Assembly (NCBI GenBank): GCA_035222895.1
Contig: JAVYIG010009919.1
Span: 1 to 64,000 of the forward strand
Direction: 5' to 3'
DNA from: Strongylocentrotus droebachiensis
Lineage: Eukaryota > Echinodermata > Echinoidea > Camarodonta > Strongylocentrotidae
DNA length: 64,000 nucleotides
How positions within the stretch are numbered: position 1 is the first letter of the stretch; each line of letters begins with the position of its first letter. The notes under the pieces are model-generated. The model did not search any database, was not told the origin of the DNA, and worked only from the letters and a program-made list of their open reading frames with translations. A program made the position numbers and the translations under genes. Shown in pieces: positions 38,501 to 50,500 of this stretch.

Positions 38501-41500
38501 CCCAGATCCACAAGAAGGTCTAAAAATGGCGGAAGGAGGATGGGGGGTTAAATGCATCGTATCACAATGTTAAATCTGAGATGCATAGCCCTACGTGTCA
38601 TCAGTGACTGTGATAATGTTGAAGCCCTAAAAGAATTGCGCTTCAAAATGATCATGAAGTGCCTCAAAAAAGTAAAAAAACTATGAGTGACCGGTTTTAC
38701 CATGCTCATTTTCGGCAATAGACGGTAGTGTTATAAAAACCTTTAGGAAAACGGATTTTGAAATGCCATTTCCAATCATAAATATCTTGATAATTAGACA
38801 GGTGATCAGCTTGTAAAAGTCATGGGGTTCCTAACTGACCTAAAGGTTTATATGATTGCAGCATGAGTTAACTCCAGGATTTTGTTTCAGAATCTGAGAC
38901 AAAGATACCCAATCCCTTTATGAAAATGGAATTATTCATACAAAAACTGTCCACTGAGGATGTCAACGGGGGATTTTTTTTTTTAAAATGTTGAATGGGG
39001 AAAGGGGTAAACAGAAATTAACCATTCATATAAGGAGCCAGAAGGATCGACATTAAAGCTGTGTTAAATTAAGAATTAGCATATTTGGCTCCAAAAAAAA
39101 TTAAATGACAAACATGTTCATAAGGCAAAGTTATTAGCAACACACTTGGACATGTGTCCCTTTCTTTTTTACTCTTAATAAGGCGCTTCATTAATGTAAA
39201 TGTTTAATATGAAAGAGTACCCTTTTACATGTTACTCCACTTTCCAGTTCAACAAATTCATCGTCATCATCATGATAATTAACATCACCATCATCATCAT
39301 CATCCTCACCATCACCATCATCATCACAATCATCATCATCATCATAACCACCACCTTCATCATCATCCTCACCATCATAATAATCATCACCATCATCATC
39401 ATCGTCACCATCATCATCATCATCATCATCATCACCATCATCATCCTCCTCACCATCATAATAATCATCACCACCATCATCATCGTCATCATTATTAATA
39501 TTATCATTACATCACCATCATCATCAATGCTTATTCATCATCGACTTACTTGACTGAACAAGCCTGGTCAGTGTCTGACTATAGAGGGCCTTGGAGGATG
39601 GGACGATGATGAGGAGATGGACCTGTATGAACCGGCCCAGGTCCAGGGCCATCTGGTCCGAGTCTGCGATGGTACAGACCTGGGACAGGATCTTCATGGC
39701 TGCAGTGATCTGGGCCTGGTGAAGGGTAAACATCGGTTCTGGTTGATCTAAAAGAAGAAAGATTAAAGATACAGTCAAACCTGCTTTAGTGGCCACCTGT
39801 CTACAAAGGCCACATTATTTGTTTCCCTTGATAATGGTTTCTCATTGAAACATGTACTAAAGGAACCCGTCCACAAAGACCACCTGCCTACAAAGACCAC
39901 TTTTCACTGTTTCCCTTGGGCGGTCGCTATAGACAGTTTTGACTGTACTACTGCTGCCATGAACAGAAAGCCTGTCCAACTGTTTGCACAATACATTAAA
40001 AGTGTGAAATATGAAAGGCAAAAAGAAATATGCAAATTTACATAGAATACAGTTCGTCATTGATTTATTAAAGTTCATGGAAACTTGTCATGTGTTTCAG
40101 TCTGGCAAAAGAGAGCAAATAGAAATATGCAATCATACATGAAGTACCAAAGTTGTTTATGTTTTCTGGTATATGTTTATTTTGTGATGTTATATACTAA
40201 AGGATCGATGTGGAAGGGTAAAAAACAGTTTCATTCTACCCAACAAAAAGAATCAATTTCAAGAAAAGACATCAACATGTACTGTATTATATAAAGAAAA
40301 AAAATGCTTTCATTTTCAACAGCCCATGAGGAACAAAGTCCCAGACAAATGCACTATAGCTTGGTTGAAACAAAACATGAGCAGCACATAGTGCAAGCTA
40401 TTGCTCTACATGTTGCTCAGGGGGAGCTAGTTAGTGGAGCACAATCGCCATTTCACAAAAACAAAATAAATACATGATCTGTGTGTTGTGTACAATACAT
40501 TTAAATGCACATGCATCCACTGCACTAGCTCATTGCAAATATGCAAATAAAATGTAGGACGGGGGTTGTCTGTCGTACACTTAACAAACATAAAGCCTTC
40601 TCTATTGCCTTCGGATTGAACAAAAAATGTTTATCAAATAGCACTACCCATTATGAATATTTTCCTTTATATTGTCCAACATAAGTCTTTAGAAAATTTA
40701 TGAAATATTTCTTGTAAACTTCCTCAAATTGCTGTTTAAATCAACTGTCTGGAAACACAACGTCTGGGTATACTTATTTATTTATTCCGTTTTATTTCAA
40801 TAGGGTAGCCCCGTCAGTAATCAAAGTACCGTTTTACAGGGGGCCCTGTAAACAAATGCTACATAACAATATGAAGATAAAAACTACTTGAACAATAGTA
40901 TGAACATCATCGAAAACATCAGTACATAGTAACATATAACAGAAAATAAGTAAAGAATAAGAGTGAATAATGAACAAAGCCAATAGACTGCCACTAACCT
41001 TTAGAAATGACGATCATATCCTTGGCAACAGTTTCTGGTGTCTTCTGTAGAATGTCTCCATCGAATGGAATGAACACCTCTCCTCCGAGACTGGCCGAGA
41101 AGCTCTCCAGGAGAGCATCAATGTCATGTCCAGCTAAAACGGAAAGAGTGAGAGCAAGAAAATAATTTGTGTTAAAGGAAGTGTATCATGGGAAATACTG
41201 GTTAACGCCGTCTACGTCTTCTTTTTGGACAACTGCACGTAAACGAATGGATTAACTGGGTCAGTACGCGCTGGCGAAACAGACCAAAGTTCTCCTCACG
41301 CTTCGGTTTCGCATATGTTGCACCTACGTGAATGCTGCGGTCACATCGTCCGTAGTCGTATTTTACCTGCTTGGCCCCGGGTAGGGCCACGGGAAAGACA
41401 CATGGTCTCGTCATGACCTATCCCTTTAATATTCTATATACAGTCAGGTGTCTTGGCAATAAATGATTTACTGGTACTGTTGGTCCAAATGAAGTAATTT

Positions 41501-44500
41501 GGCCTTACAGCATCACTTAACCCTTACTGTACTGGGGGGGGGGGCCTGGGAGGCCCCCCCCTCGATATTTTCGGAGATTTGCGCCGCAACCGCTTGGAAT
41601 TTTGAATTGTCGTTTCATGACTTTTTTCCCTCAAGTCTTACGCACATTTTGATACCATTTTCGTCGAAATCGGATATACCTGTAAGGCGTTACATAACAA
41701 TTAGTATGCGCATGTCATCAAAAAAAAAAAAAAAAATTACAAATCGCATCAAAATTTGCATAAATTATCATTATTAATTACATTAAAATAACTTTTTTGT
41801 GTTAGAAAAGAAGTTTCATATGAATAATGAGTTTCAACATTCAAAAATTGGAGTTTGACACGTTTTCTGTAAAATGCATAAAATTAGCGCGTTTTGCATA
41901 ATTAATTAGGCTAACGACAAAAATTTGCATATTTGGAAAAAACTAATTATACCATCTTGTTCCTTACGTAAATATCTACAAACATGCAAATTTTTGTGTT
42001 CATCGGACAATCGACGGCCGAGATCATAGGGGGGGGGGCCTCCCAGGCCCCCCCCCCCCCCCCCCCCAGTCAGAGGGTGCTCAAAATAGCCCAGTACAGT
42101 AAGGGTTAAGAGAACACTGAGTACTGTTAGTAGAGGTGTCGTTGTCTAGCGGATACATCACTGGACTTTTGAACACGTTGTTCACGGTCCGAGTCCCACC
42201 ACGACAATAATGTCCTTTGGCAAGACACTAATCTACATCTCTCTCGCTTAATCTTGCCCGTGATGATCTCATAAATTCTAAGGATTTGTGGACCTCATTG
42301 TAAGCTTGAACAGCCAACTTCAGTTCAAAATCTGTGATTGACCAGACTAACTGTCAAGGGTGAACCGATGACTTGCCTGGATTATTCTTGAAGAAGTGGC
42401 TATCCAGGAGCTCCATCATGCCCGCGATGATCACATAAATTCTTAAGTATTTTTGGGCCTTATTGTAAGCTTGAATAACAACCCTTACCATAGAAAACTG
42501 CTTAATAAGCCTTCGATAAGCCTTCGAAGGCTTGTTTTAGTCTTCGACTGCTTATTAGTTTGCGAGAGCTAAGCCTTCAAAGACTTTCATATAAGCAGTC
42601 CAAAAATGTTGACTGCTTATTAAGCAGTCAGTAGAAAATAAGCCTTCAAGATAAGCAGTCGCTGAAAATAAGCCTTCAAAGATAAGCAGTCACTGAAAAT
42701 AAGCATTTAAAGAAGACCGCGAAGGCCTTCATTTTGGCGCTAAAATTGTTGAACAAAAATCACAGACGACTTTCAATCATCGTGTGCGGCAGAATTGAAA
42801 ACACAAATCGTAAGTAAATCGATGCATTACCGTTGGTAACATTCATTTACTAGTTAGCAAATGTGTTTGTTCAATTTATTTCTCGTTCATTTGATGAATC
42901 TATAAATTCCACTCGTAATCAGACCATGCCACTGTTGTTTTTTACTTGTTTTATTGCAAGAATTGTTTTTATACAGTCCCATTCGTTCATTTTTGTGTTG
43001 GCTGAGCCGTTATTTTCGGCAGCGCCCGACACATGACATAGCTGCATTACTATCCTGGCGCTGGCTGTGTATTATAATTAAAACCTGTTTTATTATTGAT
43101 TCTCAACATTGTAAACACAACTGTACAAAACTAAACTGATTTCACTAAAAATCGGTACTTTAGTGACAATTGATAAAACTTAAATATGTCTAGACTATAG
43201 GTCTAGGTCTAACAGTTAGACTCTAGATCTAACTGTTAGCACTAAAATACAAGTTTTTCAACTCACCAAAAAATGTTAAAAACAAAAGAATAATTTAGAC
43301 ATTAAAATCGTGAGTCTATACGACTAGCCTAGTCCTAGATCTAGGACTAGGTCTACTGTCAAACTTGTCAAATCTACTTTTATAGATTCTAGATCTAGAT
43401 CTACAAGTTAGACTACAGCGACTGCTTATAAGCCTTCGAGGACACTGGAAGGCTTCTAGAGCTTCAAATGTAAGCAGTCGAAGGCTTTATTTAGAGCTTC
43501 AAAAACAAGTAGTCGAAGGCAGTTCCTGAGGAAGGCTTAGCTAATTTGCATATTAACTTTGCTGTGGGAAGGCTTAGCGACTGCTTATAAGCCTTCGAGG
43601 ACACTGGAAGGCTTATAGAGCTTCAAATGTAAGCAGTCGAAGGCTTTATTTAGAGCTTCAAAAACAAGCAGTCGAAGGCTTATTTTAGAGCTTCAAAAAC
43701 AAGCAGTCGAAGGCTTATTTTAGAGCTTCGAATATAAGCATTCGAAGGCTTATTTAGAGCTTCAGAATAAGCATTCGGTAGCTAATTTGCATATTAACTT
43801 TGCAGTGGAAAGGCTTAACGACTGCTTATAAGCCTTCGAAGGCTTAAGAAGACTATTGACACATATTGTGTATAGAGCTGTGAAGGCTTATTTTGACTGC
43901 TTAACCGACTGCTTAAGGACTGCTTACCGAAGGCCTTCAGTTCGGTAAGGGAAACTTCAGTTCAAAATCTGTGATTGACCAGACTACCCGGGTATTGGTC
44001 AAGCCTCAAGGGGGAACCGATGACTTACCTGGACTGTTCTTGAAGAAGTGGCTATCGAGGAGCTGCATCTTGCCCGTGATGATCTCATAACTGATCTCCT
44101 TGAACGTCTCTGCGGTTGAGAGCTTTGACTCTGTGATTGCACGCACCTGGTTGCTACCTGATTAACACAAACACAAAAACAAACAGGTGGGAATACACTA
44201 TACGCTCTTTGCAGATGTTGTGATATTGGTGGTGATATAAAAACACAAACTTTTGCAACATGAAACTTTAATTGTCAACATTAAAAAATGATCCTTTGTG
44301 AAATGTTGTGATCTTGAGATCACTTGTTGACCATACATTGTGAGACAAACGAATATAACTAACGATATTATTTTCGATTAAGTTTTGTTAAATTGCAAAA
44401 TACAGCATGTCAGCTAGAATATGTCGGTCATAACAGAAATGTTTGGATTGCACCTAGTAAATAAAGATTGTGGGTTTGATCTTGGAACTAAAAAAACAAG

Positions 44501-47500
44501 TCAGAAAAAATCTTGGAACCAGCGAAATTTGCCATCTATTGCTTGTTTTTCAATTACAAGATTGAGCATGCGATCTTTATTTACTGGGTGCAAGCCAAAA
44601 ACATCTTTACAAATTGAAATTACTCCCAGGAGGCCTATCATTCAAAGCTACATGTATCGTCCTAATGGTGGACTGGTGACAAATAATAAGTCAGAACTAG
44701 TCACAAGAGCCGAGGTATTTGTTTCCAGTTCATCATGACTGGCCACGGTGGTAGAGTTGCTGCCAAGAAAGCAGTAGATGGCAGGTTCGAATCCTGCTGG
44801 TCCCAAACAAATTCTGACTTGTTTTTCTATACCTTGTAGATCCTTCAGGGTGATAGCTAGAGAGCACTAAAAATAAATAGGTGTCTTTTTTTTCCCTCAA
44901 CCACACCCCCCTTGAGTTAAAAAAAAAAAGAGGTTTCGGGGGGGGGGGGGAATAGGGAAGAATAGAGAAAATAAGGGAAGACTCTTAAAATCAGGATAAA
45001 ATTGGGGGGGGGGAAATATCAGGAAAAAAAAAATTGGGACTACTGTAGCTGATAAATAAGTCAGAATTAGTCACGAGAGCTGAGGTATTTGTTTCCAGTT
45101 CATAACCACTGCCAATGGTGGTAGAGTTGCTGCCAAAAAAGCAGTTCAAATCCCGCTAGTTCCAAAAAAAATTCTGACTCGTTTTTCTTTAGCTACCGGT
45201 AGTAGATCCTTACCTACTACAGCTACGCAGAACTCTGTTCCTCGTTGTCTGGACACGTGAATGACCACTACGTATTTGGGGCGAACAGCCTCCTTTGACA
45301 TGGTGGCAAGCCATTTCAGCATGTCACTCAAACCCTCTGCAATGGAAGTCTGTATAAAGAGATGTAGTGCTATTATATAAATGATGCATGCGCATGAGTT
45401 CATTATACGATCCATCCGCACTCGAGTTGAGGCTGTGTGCATCTATTGCACGAAGCCGTTAAGCACTTAGGCTGAGTGCGATAGATACACACAGCATCAA
45501 CAAGGGCGGATAGGTCGTATAATGAACGAATGAAAACATGCATCACGCATTGTTTTATACAACGAAACTCCTAGATCCGTTATTTGATGTAAAAAGAATT
45601 CATTCAAGATTGTTTCATGACATTAAAGTACGGCTGACAAATAAAACTCAAGTTTAAAAAGGCTAAATTTAGTGTGCACACATAGATATAGTAAGCGCAC
45701 TTACCTCTATATCCATTTACGCATAGTGCACGAATAGGCTTATGCACACACGGTATTAAGCGCTCTACCTTCTTCGCGCACTACTGCACATCATGTACAT
45801 GCACTGAAAAAGCGTGCAATAGTCTCAGTAAATGAATCACACGTGACCGCGCATGACCAATCATTTGATTAGGATCTGGGAGTGAGCTGTATTCATATAC
45901 CTTACCACGTTTTTAGTTTGTTTAATATATTTGAAAATTTGATTTGTCCTGACCTATCTTTCATAAGAATGTGATATATTAAAGCTCACATCTATCAGTA
46001 TTCAACAAAAGCCCTATTTCAACCAGTCCACCTTTTATTCTTGAGTTACGAAAAACATAAGTTTATCCTCACCTGCGCAATCAGGATTTTGACACGCCCG
46101 TTGGAGGAGGCCACGGCCAGTTTGGCCAGCAGAGGGAGCTGTGCAGGAGCGACGGTCGTAAACTGGGGAATGTTATGTTGGCCCGGGTGGTCCTTGATAG
46201 AGGTATCCTGTCTCGCCCGTAGCATCGCAGCATCAAGCTCTCCCTTCGTGGGTGCCTCGTCCCCTGGTAGAACAACAAAGAATAATCAAAATATTCAGTC
46301 TTTTTATAGGCATCATTTAAAGATAAAGACCAGTTATGGTCATGCGATCAGAAAAGGTTGATCAGCTAGCATAAGTATTGTTGTGTACTGCAAGGTTCTA
46401 GAATCATCAAAAAGATAAGAAATTAGGCCCAGTCTTCGTAAAGTTACAAGCACTGTATACAGAAAGATGTATATGGGACTAGGCACATGTGCGCAACAGG
46501 TGCGATCTCTCACATACCAATATATTAAACTAATTTACCAAATATATCAATTAGTAGGCAGTTTCCTGGCAAAATTGTTATCATCATGTATTAGTCAAAA
46601 CATATTCTTTCACATGATTGGTAATTAGATCTTCCATTTCACTTTTTGAAATTGGGGCGTTTCCAATACTGGTCTTTACCTTTTACAATGTTAAATATGA
46701 GATGCCTGGCCTTACATGATATCAGTGTCTGTGATATGGTGTAATATTGAAGTGTTAAAAAAACAATTAGGAAAACTGAAATTTGATTTCTATTTCCAAC
46801 CATAAATATCTTGATAATCAGACAAGCGATCGGGCTTGTAAAAGTCATGAGCATGAGCTGAATCCAGGATTTTGTTTCAGAATCTGAGACATAGTACCCG
46901 ATCCCTTTAAAAAGGCTTTACAAAATACTTGAATACTTGAATTACAAGATGTTACCTGTATCATTTACACACACTGTAGCATGGTTGATGGGAAAGAATT
47001 TCTAGAAATTTGGCTAGGAGGGATTAGACCACCCAGGGTGGTAACTGACAGGTGGCTATCTCATCAACTCAGCTCTCAATTAACATAAGAAAAAGAGGAT
47101 CATGGAAGACCAATGGTCACCAATTAGGCATTGTTTTCTATATAGAGGGAGCATGTATAGCTACAAGTAGTACAGTGGGGCTTTAAGATTGATTTTGGCA
47201 AAAAAGTGATAGCAGAGAGACTCACCGAGCTGGACAATGTACTGGATCATGACCAGAGCCATGGTCTCAAAGTTCATACTCTGGACCCCGACCAGCCCCA
47301 GACTCTCGGCCAGGTGCGGGGAGATGTGCTGCCTCGGCTTGAGGCTGTCTCTGAACTGCACGCTGACCAGGATATCCATCATGTTGCCGTGGAACACCGG
47401 GAGGTTGCCGCTGCAGTCCAGGACGATGATCTTGGTGCCGCAGGCCTCGGCCAGGCCCGGCGGCACGAAGGTGCAGTCCTGCACCGCGGCCTGGACGGGC

Positions 47501-50500
47501 GGGGGCACGAAGTTGGGCGGGTGCATGAGGGCGGGTGGGGGCAGGGTGGGAATGGAGGCCCGCTTGAGGTGGTGGGTGGGGCGCGATTGTTCTGCAGAAA
47601 CCGAAAATGGAAAGTGAAAAAATGAAATAATATAGACGGACACGGCTTAACTCACTATGACTTTAAGTAACTTTTTCTTTCAAATCATATATGCACCCTA
47701 AATATAATCATTGCAAATATGTTTCTATGCAACCCACGTATCGAGGCAAATCTATTTTGTGATCAATAACAGAGAAATTGAAAGTTGGTGGGGAACTCGC
47801 AAGATACGTAACAGAGTTGCCAATCTGTGTTCAAATCTTTTTAAACAGAATTTCCTCAAACTATCACTGACCTGATTTTTGTTTAATGCTTCTTAAAACC
47901 GACTTAATATCAGGGTGGACTTCCCCTTTCAAAGCTGTTGTTATTAGCATTTCAAACCAGATGCTATTCCTCTAATACTTGAAAGCCCCTCAACAAACAG
48001 TCCATTACCTTGCCCAGGACGTAGCTTGTCATCGTCCATGCTGTGAAATCGTCGCCTCTTTTTCAGAGGTTGCTGAGCCGTGCTTGGAGACTCCGACTCC
48101 CCCGGCCGGGGGTGGGCGTCGCCAGAAGACGGGGACGAGGCCTGCATCCTTCCGGACCCGCTGTGAGGATCCAGCCCCCCTTCTCCTCCAGCCTGGCCTG
48201 GTGAGCTGGTGTGGCCAGCGACGGCGCTGTTACCATAGTGATTGATGTTGGCCGATGGGGATGTTCGGGGTTGGGGAGAGTCTTGGCTACCGGGGGTGAG
48301 AGTGCTTGGTCGGCTTACGATCACTGTGGCAGAAAAGAGCAAACAAGTACAGGTATGAAGGAAATACTGGTCTGTGTACAATTGAACCTGTTTATTAAGG
48401 CCACCAAATGGAAAAAGAAAAGGGGGGGGGGAAATATGTTCACATCATCTTTAGGCTTCTTGATTAACGTCTCAGGAACAGAAATTTTGACAAAGGTTTT
48501 AGTTGCTAAAATAAATAATAATAGTCACATTTGCTTAGCCCTTAATATTACGTTTCTATAAAGCACTTTACATATTTATCGATGAATTGGGTTCAATTGC
48601 TAATCCACACATGATAGTGCACACACTCCGCTCCTGGGGAGTATTCCTGCCAGGCGCCATTTTGGAAGCGCACCCATGCCAATCCAATAATAAAGAGAAC
48701 CATTTACTTTAGCAATCTAGATGTATGGATTGAAGTGTCTTGCCTCTTGACCTTCATTTACTCAACACAGTAAGTTTGAATGCAGCATCATCTGTTTTCT
48801 TTGAAGTGATATAGTGAGTTGTGTCTTCACAGGACTTCACTAGACCTGAATATGATTATCACTCAAACAAAGTGAGGAAATTTAGTGTACCTGATGTTTG
48901 CCCTGCCATACTTGGTGAAAGAGCCCCATGGTAGACAGATGTGGATGAATAGTTGGTCTTTCTGCACTCTGGGAGGGTTATAGATAAAAACAAAGAATTA
49001 CATTTAATTGTTGAATTTTTTAAACAGGTTACAATACATGTCTACATATCAGGACATAAATAACATAGCCTCAATTAATTTCCTACTAATGAGTGTTTCA
49101 TAAATTTATTAGGTTTATTAAATCAAACAAATATAGTCTAGACCATTATGCCACGGGCATAACGATTTCTTACAGTCCAAGAACTGTTAGGAATATGTTT
49201 TTGATAGTAAAGCATGAACAGTATTAATTTCTATAGAGAATTGTTACATGCATATTATAGGTTAAAGGGATAGGGTAACTTTGTCTCAGATTCTGAAACA
49301 AGATCCTGGATTTGGCTCATGCTACAATGATAATTATAAACCTTTAAGTCAGTCAGGAATCCCATGACTTTTACAAGCTGATCGCCTGTCTGATTATCAA
49401 GATATTTATGATTGGAAATCGAAATCAAACTTTGCGATTTCCTAACGGTTTTCATAACACTACAGTCTATTGGGGAAAATGTGTATGGTAAAACTGGTCA
49501 CTCAAAGATTTTTACTTTTTTGAGGCACTTCATTAACATATTGAAGCGCATGTAGGGCCATGCATCTCAGATTTATCATTGTTAAATGATGCACATAAAC
49601 AAAATTTTATTCATTATTATCTTTACCTTTCCAGGGTATGTTAGGCCCCCTGACCAGGTGGCCCTGTTTGTTGCGCACGATGTAATACTTGAGATGCTTC
49701 TGCTTTTTGGCTTGGGTTGTGAGCTTGAGATTGATGTGATGAGAGAACTCTGTGAAGTACCGGAATCCCTTCTCTCCGCATCCCACACAGTTACCACTGA
49801 AACCTGGGGTTCAAAGAAGGTTGAGGGGTTAAAAATGTCAATGAAACAAAATAAGCAGTACCATCATCACCAGAAAGAAGAGCGGCCGCACCATCATCAC
49901 CATAATCATAATTAACATTATCATTATTATCATCATAATCACTATAATCACCACCATCATCACCACCGCCACCACCACCATCATTGACATAATCACCCTT
50001 CGTTTTGAATGTTTTAAACAGACAAAAGGCATTATATTAATGCTGTGAATCATTATCATCATTACCATAATTAAAATCACCACCACCACCACCACCACCA
50101 CCACCACCACCACCACCACCATCACCACCACCATCATCATCACCACCACCACCACCATAATCTTCCTCCTCCCGATCATCATCATCATCATCATCATTTG
50201 TTCACTCACCTAGGAGAGCAAGATTGGTGTTGGGGTCTGGGAGGAACCTGGCATCCACCGCTGCAACCAGGATGTTCTCTGGGAGGTAAGGTGACTTGGT
50301 GCCTACCAGAACAAAACCCTTGGGTACCTCTATCTGTTTGTCACTAAGCTCTGTCAGACGGATGTCAGATCCTGCCTGGCAAAAACCTGTTAGAGAAAAT
50401 TTAGTTTTAGTTTTAATTTGAACTGGCATTGAAAAGGTATTTGGGTGTGAAACCAAGCTGCTTTACTGGACCTTTTTTTATCCTTGGTCCAAGCTGAGTG

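Larger units (their letters stand above)
38520..39549 (-). other. GREB1 intron 13
   Basis: Dispersed repeat at 38555-38930 and an (ATC)n microsatellite at 39255-39538. Confidence 0.85.
41134..44028 (-). other. GREB1 intron 11
   Basis: Contains a 260-bp MITE (41174-41430), a TTAA-bounded MITE (41521-42105), a tRNA-like SINE (42130-42245), duplicated exon 11 pieces (42250-42481) and a 1.47-kb transposon (42482-43951). Confidence 0.85.
44158..45213 (-). other. GREB1 intron 10
   Basis: Two direct copies of a repeat with a tRNA-like core at 44684-44860 and 45050-45205. The spacer has poly-G and poly-A runs near 44925-45035. Confidence 0.8.

Noticed and set aside
39200-39553. ORFs of Ile/Thr and Met/Val runs
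   Set aside because: Translations of the (ATC)n microsatellite.
42371-42417. An alternative GREB1 exon 11
   Set aside because: No acceptor, a GC donor, and only a fragment of the exon; a duplication relic.
43418-43850. CRISPR-like regular repeats
   Set aside because: Eukaryotic intron; repeats are palindromic transposon motifs without uniform unique spacers.
47206-47625. 139-aa and 126-aa plus-strand ORFs
   Set aside because: Antisense shadows of GC-rich GREB1 exon 8.
49255-49455. ORF with [11 protein letters not shown], also seen at 38223-38444
   Set aside because: The similarity comes from two copies of a dispersed non-coding repeat; frames break in other copies.
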